64,000 nucleotides of DNA from Epiperipatus broadwayi. Lineage: Eukaryota > Onychophora > Udeonychophora > Euonychophora > Peripatidae. Below, one piece after another: positions 34,641 to 46,600 of the stretch. A program made the position numbers and the translations under genes. The DNA is taken from positions 5,971,770 to 6,035,769 of the forward strand of contig JAQFVV010012420.1 in assembly GCA_028023455.1 (NCBI GenBank). The letters are read 5' to 3'. The notes below the pieces were generated by a model, which worked only from the letters and a program-made list of their open reading frames with translations, ran no database searches and was not told the origin of the DNA. The first letter of the stretch is position 1. Each line of letters begins with the position of its first letter.

Positions 34641-35269
34641 TTGTAATTGGAAAGGACTCCATAAAAATAAAGCCAGGATTAAATATATTTTTTTTGTGGG
34701 CACACTATATTTTCATCTATAGTAAAAGAAGAAAAAGAGAGATTTTTTGTTGTTTTTGTAAGAATTGACAATTTTAAATATTTTCATTAAATTAATGTTT
34801 TCAAATTGTGAATAGATTTTTTTTTAAAAATCCGGTCAATTTTTTTTTCAAAATTATAAAATAGGTTTTAGAAAATTTAATTTTTTGTAAATTTTTTTTT
34901 TTTAAACATATTTTTCTCTTTTCGTTCATTTTCCCTCCTAAAAAACTTAATGAAAGGTTAATTAAGCTTCTTTGATTTTGAAAATTATATTATCTTGATT
35001 ATTTTAAAGAAATAACTTAATTAATTAAAAATTAATTTATGAATAGAAATCAACTGATTATGATTTTTATGAAAATATATTTTTTGATGAAATGAACATT
35101 TAAAATTTTATACTATCATGTCATTTTTTTGTTTATTGTTAATCAATTAGTTATTAAACAATTGTTTTAAAATATTTTTTAGTCTTAATTTCTTCATTCT
35201 ATCCAATTCCTATTTCATAAATTTCAGAATGTGTGGTTTTATTTCATGAAAGTTTAATGTTCTAGGATT
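34641..35269. other. A+T-rich DNA, nothing recognised
   Basis: This lies between duplicate blocks A' and B'. No gene, and no clear match with the corresponding interval 27.96-28.5 kb by eye. Confidence 0.35.
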
Positions 35270-35900
35270 TTTTTCATGACCTCAATAAAACTATTTCCAT
35301 ATAATAGGGTAAGTCTAAGTATTATTTTAAGTGATTTATAATAAGCTGCTTTATTTATTTATTTATTTATCTCTTGCTCATAGTAATAGTTTATAGAGTT
35401 TTTGCTTCCTGAACTAGATTTATGCATACCAGTTATATGGAGTTATGGTTATGTTTACTGCTATAGACATTCAGAAGATGATGATCTGGGTTGGTGCAAA
35501 AGGGATATCCTTTAAAGTCCATGCACTACATTTATTATTTCTTTAGAAATTTAGTTTATAATTGGACAGTTCATTAATGGTACTAAATGGTTAGAGCATT
35601 GACGATAGTCAGAATGTTTTTAGTATCTCAGCATTATTTGGCTTATTGTTGTATTTTGCTGGAGTAGTACTCAAATATAAGCATTCACATAATTATTGTT
35701 TATATTTCTGCCCTAGGTTTTAAAGTGGCTAAATAGTTAACCTGGTCTATAGTGGACCACTTTCAAATACAGTTGTAAGATTGACTGCTGATTTATTTTT
35801 ATTGTTGATCATTGATAATAAATGATTATTACTTCTGTGTAATGCTGGTAAACTTATAGTTGTTGATCTCTCATGCTCATTCCTTTTATATTTAATTTTA
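35270..35900. repeat. Diverged duplicate B' (partner near 28.5-29.4 kb)
   Basis: This is the counterpart of duplicate B (see that entry). It lacks the 144-bp hairpin found in the other copy and carries a TTTA microsatellite at 35351-35371. Confidence 0.45.
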
Positions 35901-35956
35901 TACTTTGTTTATTTGGGATGATATTGGTTTCCCATCTCCTCATAATTCAGTCTTAA

Positions 35957-36175
35957 CATGATGTACTGTTACAAATGACACCCAATTGTGGAACAGTGTA
36001 ACCTCAGATTCTCTCTTATTAAGCCCTATTTCCGTACAATTACAATTGTTATCCAATTTGTGGGACCACTAATTCTATACTGTTACAATTGGCAACCAAC
36101 TTGTGGGACCACTATTTTCATACAATTACAATTGTCATCCAACTTGTGGCCTCACTATTTCCATGCTTTTACAAT
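35957..36175. repeat. Minisatellite with about 43-46-bp units
   Basis: Four imperfect units are built on TGTTACAATTG.CAACCAACT and TGTGGGACCACTA. The best three start near 36034, 36078 and 36121, and a more divergent first unit is near 35965. It lies immediately upstream of the RTE LINE fragment. Confidence 0.75.
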
Positions 36176-36184
36176 AAATATATA

Positions 36185-39100
36185 TATTTGTGAGGTTTGC
36201 AGAACAAGAAAAATGTTATATTATGGATTATTTTTTTTGAGAAAAATGTTAAATGGAAATGGACATGGAAACATCCAAATGAAGCTACAGCACAATTAGA
36301 TTATATTTTGACTAACAAAACATATATATTTTAAGATTGCAATGTTATTAATAAATTCAAGACAAAAATGTTCCTCAATTACTAAGATATACTAATATAA
36401 AACTAGAAAGACAAAATTATTGAGAAAAACAATATTTACAGTTGATATTTCCAATCTTCAGAAACATTTAAATTAGAACTTGCAAATTATTTTAAAATAT
36501 TAATAGATTTTGAATATGATTCAAATTTAAACCAAATCAGTAGGCAGATAACTGATACTCTTTTAAAAACTACAATAAAGATAGCTGGTGCAAGAGTTGA
36601 CTAGTAAAATTTCTACTGAGACAAAACAATTTATGAGGAAAAGAAGAAATATATAAAAGCCAGATGCACCTGGTCTTGTAAAGGACCATGTGTTTTTTTA
36701 ATTGGTTTCTCTAACAAGTTTTTTTTTAAGATTTAATGTAAATTAAACAAAACATTTCAAATGTGTGAATTGTATATCAATCTGAAAGACCATTGCTACA
36801 ATGGGATCCAAAAACTCTGTCCCATCATTTTTGTAATAATTGATTGCTTTAACAATTTTTTTAAAGATTTAGTGTGAATTAAACAAAAAATTTTAATTTT
36901 ATATCAATAAATTTCTGAATTTTAATAAAGCTTAATTAAAATTTACATTTTTAAATATATATTATATTTGACAACTTTACGACATAAATATGTATTTACT
37001 GAAGCACCTTCAGAATTTCTTTTTTGATAGTGGCAATAATTTTCTTTAGCTTTATTAATAGTTACATTTTATTAATATCAGTATACAAAAAGGTTGATCA
37101 TTTTAATAATAGTTTTTATTATTGGTTGCTAAAAATGTGTTTTTATTAAACATTGCTAATCTATAAAAATTAGTTACACTTTAAATTACACATTGCTAAG
37201 TACATTGTTCATCTGAACTATATTAGGGGATTGACAGAGTGTAAAAGCACAGAGCACCTTAATGCTGAATTATGAATCTTTGTTTATGATTGTTTCTGCA
37301 GCTATCTGCAAACCTTTACCATGAAATATGTACTATATCTCTATAGTTAAAAGCACACATATTGATTTTTTCCCCAGTTTTTTTTATTTAATAATAGAAT
37401 TATTTTTTTGCATAAACATAATGGTTGTGGCCTTGAAACTTGACATTAAATAAACATTCATTCACTAATCAGACAACAGAGAAAATATGGATTTTATACA
37501 TAAGATGATGCATTAAGAAGGATTAAATATCTCAAAATTTGTAAAATGGTGCAAAAAAGAGTTGATAGTGACATAAGAAAGTTTAATTATGAACTAGTAA
37601 GAAAAGCTATAGAATAAAAGTCTAAGCAATGTAAAACCAGTATTTTGATATTAGCAGGAATCATATTTCTGCAACAAGAAAAAAATATGGGATTATTACT
37701 AAAAAGAGAGATGACATCATGAAATATTAAGAATTATCTAACAATAAAGAACAAAGAAAACTATCTCCTACATCTTACTAATCTTCTTAATTTCCCAGGA
37801 TTTTAAAGGAGGAAGTGAGACATGCAATTAAATTTATGAAGAAGGGAAAAGCTCCAGATAATGATGGAATTGTAGTCAATATCTTAAAAGAAGCAGATGA
37901 ATAAATATAATTTTTTTTAGCAAAGTTATATACTAAATGTTTAAATGATAGAGATGTACCAGATGATTAGAAAAATGCAATATTAATAATAATATTTTAA
38001 AAAGATGATAAATAGGATATTAGAAATTACAAACCTATCAGTCTTTTATCAGCTTTATACAAAATATTTACAAATCATCTACAGTGAACTTTGAATTTCA
38101 ACGAACCAAAAGAGCAGTCAGATTTAAAAGTGGTTTTAAGTATTGAGAGAAGTTATAAAAAAGACCAATGAATATAAGTAGTCTTTATGTTTTGGATTTG
38201 TAGATTATGAAAAGGCATTTGATTCTATACACATTTCTTCAGTGATTAAAGCATTGAATCATCAAGGTATAGACTGATAATATTGTCACATTCTGAAGAA
38301 TATTTATAAAAATGCAACAACAACAATTAGATTATATAATAATAGCAAAAAGATTAGCATTGAGAAAGGTGTATGACAGGATGCCTCCTTTATCTCTAAA
38401 ACGTTTTGCAGCAGTTTTAAAAGGAGTATTTTGTGGGTTAAAATGAGAAGGAAGTTAACTAAGTAAAAGTAAATGGAGATTATTTAAGTCATCAAAATTT
38501 TGCAGAAGTTGTTGTTGTTTTTGAAAATAAATAATACATTAGATCTTTAGGAAATGTTGCTGGAATTATCAGATGAAAGTAAGAAAGTAGAATTAAATGT
38601 AAGTATTAAAAAGACTAAATTAATGTTCAATGTGTTTTCTCAAAAGAAGAAAATAAAGATTCATAATGATGAATTAAAAGAAATAAACAATTCCAAATAT
38701 TTTGGTCAGATTATTACTACCAATGGAAACATAATGGATGAAATTATTTATAGAATTAAACTTGGTTGGGGTGCTTTTTGGTAGAAATAACTTAATATTA
38801 AAAGGAAATATGCCTATGTGTTTGAAAAAGAAAGTTTTTAATATATGTGTTTTATCAATTCTTCCTTATGAATCTGAGACTTGGATACTTAAACAGAAGA
38901 GCAGTGCAGAGACTTCAGACCATTCAATAAAGTATGGAGAGATGCATGGTAGAAGTAACAAGAAGAGATTGAAAAACAAATACATGAGTGAGAGAACAAA
39001 CAGAGGTTATTGACATCCTTAAGGAAGAGATTGAAGTGGAATTGGGCTGGGCATATTGCTAGAAAAGTTGATAATAGATGGCCAGTTGAAATTCCAAGAG

Positions 39101-39260
39101 ATTGCAAAAATCCTAGAAAGTGACTACATATGATATGGATGGATGAAATAAGGAAGTGTGCTGTAGTGATGTAAAGAAAAGAGGCTAGAGATCAGAGAAG
39201 ATGGATTCAACTTGAAGAGACCTTCATCCAACAGTTGATTGATAAACGTTGAAAACACTC
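36185..39260 (+). pseudogene. RTE-type LINE: endonuclease C-part and reverse transcriptase, degraded
   Basis: A 5'-truncated copy starts in the endonuclease. 36185-36320 reads FVRFAEQ...KWKWTWKHPNEATAQLDYILTNKTYI in one frame with a stop, which is the APE-type endonuclease end typical of RTE elements. A linker follows (36330-36690: LELANYFKIL, then ISRQITDTLLKT). After about 0.8 kb of foreign DNA it resumes near 37490. DIRKFNYELVRKAIE is at 37573-37616 and the finger motif KKGKAPDNDGI at 37839-37871. Palm motif A is GFVDYEKAFDSI at 38194-38229. The FADD box is degraded to FAEV near 38497. The C-terminal domain spans 38554-39200 (GQIITTNGNIMDEI..RIKLGWGAFW, then SETW). Many stops and frameshifts: dead. 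Confidence 0.85.
36700..37480. other. Insertion splitting the RTE LINE
   Basis: The LINE linker reading stops near 36690 and resumes near 37490. The intervening roughly 0.8 kb has no LINE similarity. It contains an imperfect direct repeat, TTTTTTTAAGATTTAATGTAAATTAAACAAA (36719-36750), against a similar stretch at 36857-36887. No terminal inverted repeat or target duplication was identified, so the element class is unknown. Confidence 0.45.
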
Positions 39261-41093
39261 ATATACTCTAATAAAAACACATATTTATATATGTGTTTAT
39301 TAATTATGCAAAACAAAAATAATATATAAATGAATGTGCATTTCATTTATTACTTTTAAATAAAGTGTAGAATACTTATATATCATATTACTAAGATAAC
39401 AAAGCTAATAATATTCAAGGCTAGATTGGTTTGTAAATGCAAATATTTAGAATAAAGTTAATATAAAATAGAATTGATTATAAGGTCTTTTGAAAAAAAT
39501 ATAATTCTTTTTTTTTTTTTTTTGTAGCTACGAAAAATCTTCTATTTAATAATCCAAAACATAATTGTTTTTCTACTTTATCAATGTTTCCACATCTGTA
39601 AAGCTTTTAGTTAATTCTCTCTGTTATTGTCAAATTAAACATTTAGCAAGACACATATGCTTTATAAATAATATTTATATACCTATTTCAATAATAGGCC
39701 GCAGAATAATCTTTTATTCATATTAAATCCTATTTAATCATTTAATTTTTAATGACTAAAAATTTCAAATGTTAAAAACATCAATTACTTTAAAACTTCT
39801 CATGCAATGTTACTTTTAATGCTTCCCCGTCACCATCTATTTTTACTAATTTAGTTTTATTTGCAATTATTTTCATCAGAAGTTTTACTAATCTTAATAC
39901 ATTTTATTGAGCTCATCTTACTATCTGCAAGTAGTGTCATATCATTATTAAATTGGTTTCAATAAGTGCACCGTAATTTTCAAACAACATTTTTCAAACT
40001 CATCTAAATTTGTATTAATAAAACTGAAAATAGACAAAATATCTTTAAATAATTTTTGAGTAAATTATATAGAGTAGATTGATACTTATATTGCAGAAGT
40101 TGAAAGCAAGAAGAGGTTATATGATGCTTTGTTTGATATATATATATATATCATTTTTGATCAATTGGTTGCAATTAATGTAAAATGGAAGCTGCTAGTT
40201 TAGTTTCTGATGTATTTAGTCATATAAAAAGTATATTATATTAAAAACTTAGGAGATTTAAATATCATGCTATACAAGAATGGTAATGAAACTACTAGAT
40301 AGATGTGTTGAGTACAAATCCTTATTCCAATAAATGTGTTCAATAATCAAAAAGTAACATAAAGGTCTTAATAGAATAAATATAATCTTCTAAACCTACA
40401 ATAAATGAATCTTGAATAAAGGAAATCGAGAAAATTGATAACTATTATTGTAAAGAAAGTTTATCAATGCTTTATATTGTGACCATCTGGATGGACACAA
40501 GGAATTGACATACTTTGTATCTGCATTGAATAGTTACATTATATTAAAAAAAAAAAAAGAAATAGCCTTAGAATTTAAATTTTTTTTTTTTTTGCTGGAG
40601 ATTGTTCGAAGCTTGGATATGGATTGCTTATGCAGTTGATTGACCACTTTATAAGTATTTGTTATTATTGTTGTGGTTAGTGAAGCATTTAATGCCAGAG
40701 AGAGGGGTTGTCATTGTAGGAATTGGTATATTTGGGCAGGAAAATGCAAGGTTATTTTATATTAGTGTAGTATTGGTTGAATGGTTTCAAAATCCTTATT
40801 CTTTAGTACTTATCCTTTTGTCAACAATTAATAGCCATTTCAATTATATTTAGTTAAGATACTTTAATATTTATAGTATAGTGTATGTGCATGCATATAT
40901 GACTATGCATCGTTTTCATTTCATTTTCATCTTTTAACAACATTAAGCAATAGTACATGTACAATAAAAACATTTAAATTACAGTAATTATCTTAAATAA
41001 TTTAACAAATATATATTTCTTTCCAATGATTAATAGATAGTTGAGTCAATGGATCATTTTACAAATTAAACAAATTATTAATCATTTTTGTTT
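39261..41093. other. A+T-rich DNA, no gene seen
   Basis: T-runs occur at 39508-39523 and 40577-40593, with TA microsatellites near 40140. The open frame at 40659-40853 has no recognisable domain. Confidence 0.4.
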
Positions 41094-41189
41094 ACGGCCG
41101 CCATTTTGAATTACAAGAACCACCCAAACTATGCTGAAACATCCAACCGATAAATGACATCGCTCAAAATGGCCATTTTCGTAGGAAAA

Positions 41190-41335
41190 AATCACGTGAT
41201 TAAAATATTAAAACACAAAAATCACAATTTTCATAAAAAAATCACGTGATTAAAATATGAAAACACAAAAATAGCAATTTTAATTATAAAAAAATCACGT
41301 GATTAAAATATTAAAACACAAAATCGTATATGCCA
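41190..41335. repeat. CACGTG-containing tandem units, left arm
   Basis: Three about-50-bp units each contain ATCACGTGATTAAAATAT and AAAACACAAAA. The palindromic CACGTG cores lie at 41193, 41243 and 41296. CACGTG is the canonical E-box for bHLH factors, but binding is not implied. Confidence 0.8.
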
Positions 41336-41339
41336 AAAG

Positions 41340-41960
41340 ATTATAACTTATAAAATCTGAATGCTAAAAATAGTAAAAAATAATGATGAAAAGATTTTAA
41401 GCAATAATTATATTTTCATTCACTTATAGAAATGGAATCACGAGACCAAAAAGGCGGTAAAGATCTTGAATACACGTTATCTACATCAATCTTTTTAAAA
41501 AAATCAAAAATGCTATAAATCCAAGCATTGATAGCAAATCTCAAAAAATTAAAAACGCTATAAATCTAAGCATTGTAATAGCAAATCTCAAAAAATCAAA
41601 AATGCTATAAATCCAAGCATTGATAGCAAATCTCAAAAAATTAAAAACGCTATAAATCTAAGCATTGTAATAGCAAATCTCAAAAAATCAAAAATGCTAT
41701 AAATCCAAGCATTGATAGCAAATCTCAAAAAATTAAAAACGCTATAAATCTAAGCATTGTAATAGCAAATCTCAAAAAATTAAAAACGCTATAAATCTGA
41801 ATGCTAAAAAATAATGATGAAAAAATTTTAAGCAATAATTATATTTTCATTCACTTATAGAAATGGAATCACGAGACCAAAAAGGCAGTAAAGATCTTGA
41901 ATACATGTTATCTACATCAATCTTTTTAAAAAAATCATATTTCAGTTTATTAAACCATTT
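41340..41960. repeat. Direct duplication within left arm
   Basis: The segment 41355-41515 (containing AGAAATGGAATCACGAGACC and TCTACATCAATCTTTTT) recurs at 41795-41935, on either side of array block 1. The right arm has this segment once (46250-46340), so the duplication arose in the left arm or was lost from the right. Confidence 0.75.
41500..41795. repeat. 47-bp tandem array, left arm, block 1
   Basis: Six units follow the form AAATCTCAAAAAATTAAAAACGCTATAAATCTAAGCATTGTAATAGC. Two unit types alternate, 'ATGCTATAAATCCAAGCATTGATAGC' and 'ACGCTATAAATCTAAGCATTGTAATAGC', giving a roughly 92-bp higher-order repeat seen three times. It is mirrored in the right arm at 45680-46250. Confidence 0.85.
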
Positions 41961-42519
41961 ACTTCTAATCAAAATCTGAATGCTAAAAATGTTAAAAAAT
42001 ATTGATGTAAGAAAGATCAGTGGTTGCTACTTTCAATTTTAGTTTGCGAGTTTATCAAACATATAACTTATAAAATCTGAATGCTAAAAATGGTAAAAAA
42101 TAATGATGTAAGAAAGATCGGTGGTTGCTAGTTTGAATTTTAGTTGGTGAGTTTATCAAACATATATGAACTAAAGCATATGAATTTTTAAACAGAAAAA
42201 GTGAAGGAAAAATTGATAAAAAATAAAAAAGTAAAACGCCTGAGGCTCTATAATTAAAAAAGGTGTTGGGAAGGGACTACACTTAAAAAAATGGCAGGAA
42301 AACGTCACATTAAATAGCATAAGGTGCTACTATCAAAAAAAAGGGCGGGAAAAGAAAAAGAAGTGAAAATTAAAAAATACTTTAAAATAAACCAAAAACA
42401 CTAATTTATATATATAGTCATAATCAAACATTGCAAAAAAAGTGCGGGGGGGGGGGAGAAAAAGAGGTGAAAATTAAAAAATACTTTAAAATAAACCAAA
42501 AACACAATCAAAAAAAAAA

Positions 42520-42825
42520 AAAAATAACGCTATAAATCCAAGCATTATAATAGTAAATCTCAAAAAATTAAAAAATCAAAAACACTATAAATCCAAGCAT
42601 TGTAATAGCAAATCTCAAAAAATTAAAAACGCTATAGATCTAAGCATTGTAATAGCAAATCTAAAAAATCAAAAATGCTATAAATCCAAGCATTGTTAGC
42701 AAATCTCAAAAAATTAAAAACGCTATAAATCTAAGCATTGTAATAGTAAATCTCAAAAAATTAAAAAATCAAAAACACTATAAATCCAAGCATTGTAATA
42801 GTAAATCTCAAAAAATTAACGTATC
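42520..42825. repeat. 47-bp tandem array, left arm, block 2
   Basis: About six more units of the same 47-bp repeat, with some units extended by an extra AAAAATC. The block is separated from block 1 by about 0.7 kb of non-array sequence. Part of that sequence duplicates the 41340-41480 region, and there is a G-run at 42445-42454. Confidence 0.8.
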
Positions 42826-43908
42826 TTACGGCATTTAAAAATAAATCATAAATGCTATTTGCAAAAAGAAAGCTTATTCCTGTCTTCAACAGTATATACT
42901 AAATCAGTATTTTAAAAAACAATATTTAAAAACTATAATGCTATAAATCAGACATTGTAACGTAACATTAAACAGCCTATAATGCTACAATGGAAAAAGT
43001 GTGGTAAAAGAAAAAAAAGCAAAAGAAGAAGCTAATATTGAAAATTAAAAAAAATTACACAATCCTTTAAAATAAATCAAAAACGGTAATTTATAGAGTG
43101 ATAATCAAACATTGTAATTGTAAATCTCAAAAAAATTAACTTATGTTAAGGCATTTTTTTTAAAAAAAATCGTAAATGATATTTACAAAAACCCTTTAAA
43201 ATATAGCGATCACTAGAAAAATAATAAATGCTATTTTAAAAAGCTCAGTCCGGTCTAGCAACGCTATATACTAAATCAGTATTATAATTTTAAAAAATTA
43301 TATTGGTAAATGTGAAATGGCGGGAACACCCATCACTTTCAACACTATCAACAAATAAAAAATCTAATTAACTTATTTTTAAAAATATAATATTTTACAT
43401 TTGGCTTTGGGATTATCCCTCTAACTAAGAGTTATAATAATGAATCACAAATCTGAATAATAGACAGTTAGCATTTATTTAAGTAATTTTTTACCAATAT
43501 TTTAAGAATTTTAAAAAAATTACCAACATTCTCAATCGGATGGATGGTCGTCGTTCAGGCTAAATTTGGTTCTTCCTAGATCTCTTCTTCATTACTGCAA
43601 CAGCACAAGCCATCAACAAATTATACTTTTAAGATTTAGATTTATTACTGTAAAGAAGATGACAGTAAAATTAATTTATTCAGGAAATATCGCAGCTTGA
43701 TATGGTCTCTTTCAAATTTATTTTTAAAACTGTGTATTTGGGTCTCACACAAATAAGAGCTGGTATGTATGACGTAAGATAATTTCCAAGAATTAGAGTT
43801 TGGGATGGGCCTTTCTCTTACTAAGATAAAAGTGTTAAGTTAAACTTTCAAATTTAAAAAAAAGCAACTGTAAACCAGCTTAATAGACTTTTATGCCTCA
43901 AGCCTAAC

Positions 43909-44590
43909 TAGTCATCAAATGCAAAAGAGGGGTAAAAATTTATAATAAATTAATGATTTAAAAATATAATCGCACTGTAACATATTATACGTCACAACTT
44001 GTACTCATATATATATATGTGTATGCCGATACATGTATTACTTTTAAGATTTTAGTTTTAACACTTTAAAGACACAAGTAAAATTATTTGGTAATTTATT
44101 ATAAAAAATATAAAAATAAATTAATGATTTAAAAATATAATCGCACTATAACATATTACAAGTCACAACTTGTACTCATATATATTTATTCCGAAAATAT
44201 TGCAAAAACAAAAGAGACCTTTTCATTCATTAATATTAAAAAAAAAAAAGAAATATAAAGGGTGTGTGTTCATGTGATCATATGATTTGAAAATGGGTAT
44301 ATGAATGACTAATAAATATATTCTTTATATTCACTTATTGTTGCTAATTCTGTCTATCATTCCGTTTCACCTTTTAAGTATCATAGTAGGCCTGTTTATC
44401 AAATTCAAACCCATCCCAGGCCACGTGTATAATCCTATAATAATGAACATTGATGTATAATAACGTATGTTTACGTGTATGTGCGCACATCTAATATATA
44501 AATAAATATATTTATATATTAGATGTGTGCACATACACATACGTTATTATACATCAAAATACATTATTATAAGATTACATACGTAATGAT
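43909..44590. repeat. Central spacer with direct repeat and nested palindrome
   Basis: Inside the spacer a roughly 75-bp segment (TTAATGATTTAAAAATATAATCGCACT..., 43951) recurs at 44122. A palindrome with about 70-bp arms occupies 44430-44580, centred at 44506 (CTAATATATAAA at 44491 paired with 44511-44522). The nested palindrome's arms carry TATGTGCGCACAT/ATGTGTGCACATA. No coding content. Confidence 0.75.
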
Positions 44591-45679
44591 GTTAGGCTTG
44601 AAGCATAAAAGTCCATTAGCTGGTTTACAGTTGTTGTTTTTTTAAATTTGAAAGTTTAACTTAACACTTTTATCTTAGTAAGACAAAGGCCCATCCCAAA
44701 CTCTAATTCTTGGAAATTATCTTACGTCACACATAGCTGCTGTTATTTGTGTGAGACTTAAATACACAGTTTTAAAAATAAATTTGAAAGAGACCATATC
44801 AAGCTGCTATATTTCCTGAATAAATTAATTTTACTGTCATCTTCTTTACAGTAATAAACCTAAATCTTAAAAGTATAATTTGTTGATGGCTTGTGCTGTT
44901 GCAGTAATGAAGAAGAGATCTAGGAAGAACCAAATTTAGCCTGAGTGACGACCATCCATCCGATTGAGAATGTTGGTAATTTTTTTAAAATTTTTAAAAT
45001 ATTGGTAAAAAATTACTTAAATAAATGCTAACTGTCTATTATTCAGATTTGTGATTCATTATTATAACTCTTAGTTAGAGGGATAATCCCAAAGCCAAAT
45101 GTAAAATATTATATTTTTAAAAATAAGTTAATTAGATTTTTTATTTGTTGATAGTGTTGAAAGTGATGGGTGTTCCCGCCATTTCACATTTACCAATATA
45201 ATTTTTTAAAATTATAATACTGATTTAGTATATAGCATTGCTAGACCGGACTGAGCTTTTTAAAATAGCATTTATTATTTTTCTAGTGATCCCTATATTT
45301 TAAAGGGTTTTTGTAAATATCATTTACGATTTTTTTTAAAAAATGCCTTAACATAAGTTAATTTTTTTGAGATTTACAATTACAATGTTTGATTATCACT
45401 CTATAAATTACCGTTTTTGATTTATTTTAAAGGATTGTGTAATTTTTTTTAATTTTCAATATTAGCTTCTTTTGCTTTTTTTTCTTTTCCTGCACTTTTT
45501 TCCATTGTAGCATTATAGGCTGTTTAATGTTACGTTACAATGTCTGATTTATAGCATTATAGTTTTTAAATATTGTTTTTTAAAATACTGATTTAGTATA
45601 TATTGTTGAAGACAGGAATAAGCTTTCTTTTTGCAAATAGCATTTATGATTTATTTTTAAATGCCGTAAGATACGTTAA

Positions 45680-46250
45680 TTTTTTGAGATTTACTATTAC
45701 AATGCTTAGATTTATAGCGTTTTTAATTTTTTAAGATTTGCTATTACAATGCTTGGATTTATAGTGTTTTTGATTTTTTAATTTTTTGAGATTTGCTATT
45801 ACAATGCTTAGATTTATAGCATTTTTAATTTTTTGAGATTTGCTATTACAATGCTTAGGTTTATAGCGTTTTTAATTTTTTGAGATTTGCTATTACAATG
45901 CTTAGATTTATAGCGTTTTTAATTTTTGAGATTTGCTATTACAATGCTTAGATTTATAGCATTTTTAATTTTTTGAGATTTGCTATTACAATGCTTAGAT
46001 TTATAGCGTTTTTAATTTTTGAGATTTGCTATTACAATGCTTAGATTTATAGCATTTTTAATTTTTTGAGATTTGCTATTACAATGCTTAGATTTATAGC
46101 GTTTTTAATTTTTTGAGATTTGCTATCAATGCTTGGATTTATAGCATTTTTGATTTTTTGAGATTTGCTATTACAATGCTTAGATTTATAGCGTTTTTAA
46201 TTTTTTGAGATTTGCTATCAATGCTTGGATTTATAGCATTTTTGATTTTT
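45680..46250. repeat. 47-bp tandem array, right arm
   Basis: About twelve units in reverse orientation relative to the left-arm arrays (GCTATTACAATGCTTAGATTTATAGCGTTTTTAATTTTTTGAGATTT form). The two alternating unit types persist near 46085-46245. The array is contiguous here, whereas it is split into two blocks in the left arm. Confidence 0.85.
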
Positions 46251-46439
46251 TAAAAAAGATTGATGTAGATAACGTGTATTCAAGATCTTTACCGCCTTTT
46301 TGGTCTCGTGATTCCATTTCTATAAGTGAATGAAAATATAATTATTGCTTAAAATCTTTTCATCATTATTTTTTACCATTTTTAGCATTCAGATTTTATA
46401 AGTTATAATCTTTTGGCATATACGATTTTGTGTTTTAAT

Positions 46440-46600
46440 ATTTTAATCACGTGATTTTTTTTTAAAATTAAAATTGCTATTTTTGTGTTTTAATATTTTA
46501 ATCACGTGATTTTTGTGTTTTAATATTTTAATCACGTGATTTTTTTAATGAAAATTAAGATTTTTATGTTTTACCATTTTAGTCACGTGATTGACTAATA
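46440..46600. repeat. CACGTG-containing tandem units, right arm
   Basis: Four CACGTG cores (46448, 46503, 46533 and 46584) occur in units complementary to those at 41190-41335, one more than in the left arm. Confidence 0.8.

Noticed and set aside
37297-37341. Terminal exon after a TGTTTCTGCAG acceptor-like site
   Set aside because: The frame is only about 14 codons before a stop, it lies inside the segment inserted in the RTE LINE, and nothing supports splicing.
41500-42825. CRISPR-like array
   Set aside because: Units are contiguous tandem repeats with no unique spacers, mirrored in the other arm, in eukaryotic-type DNA.
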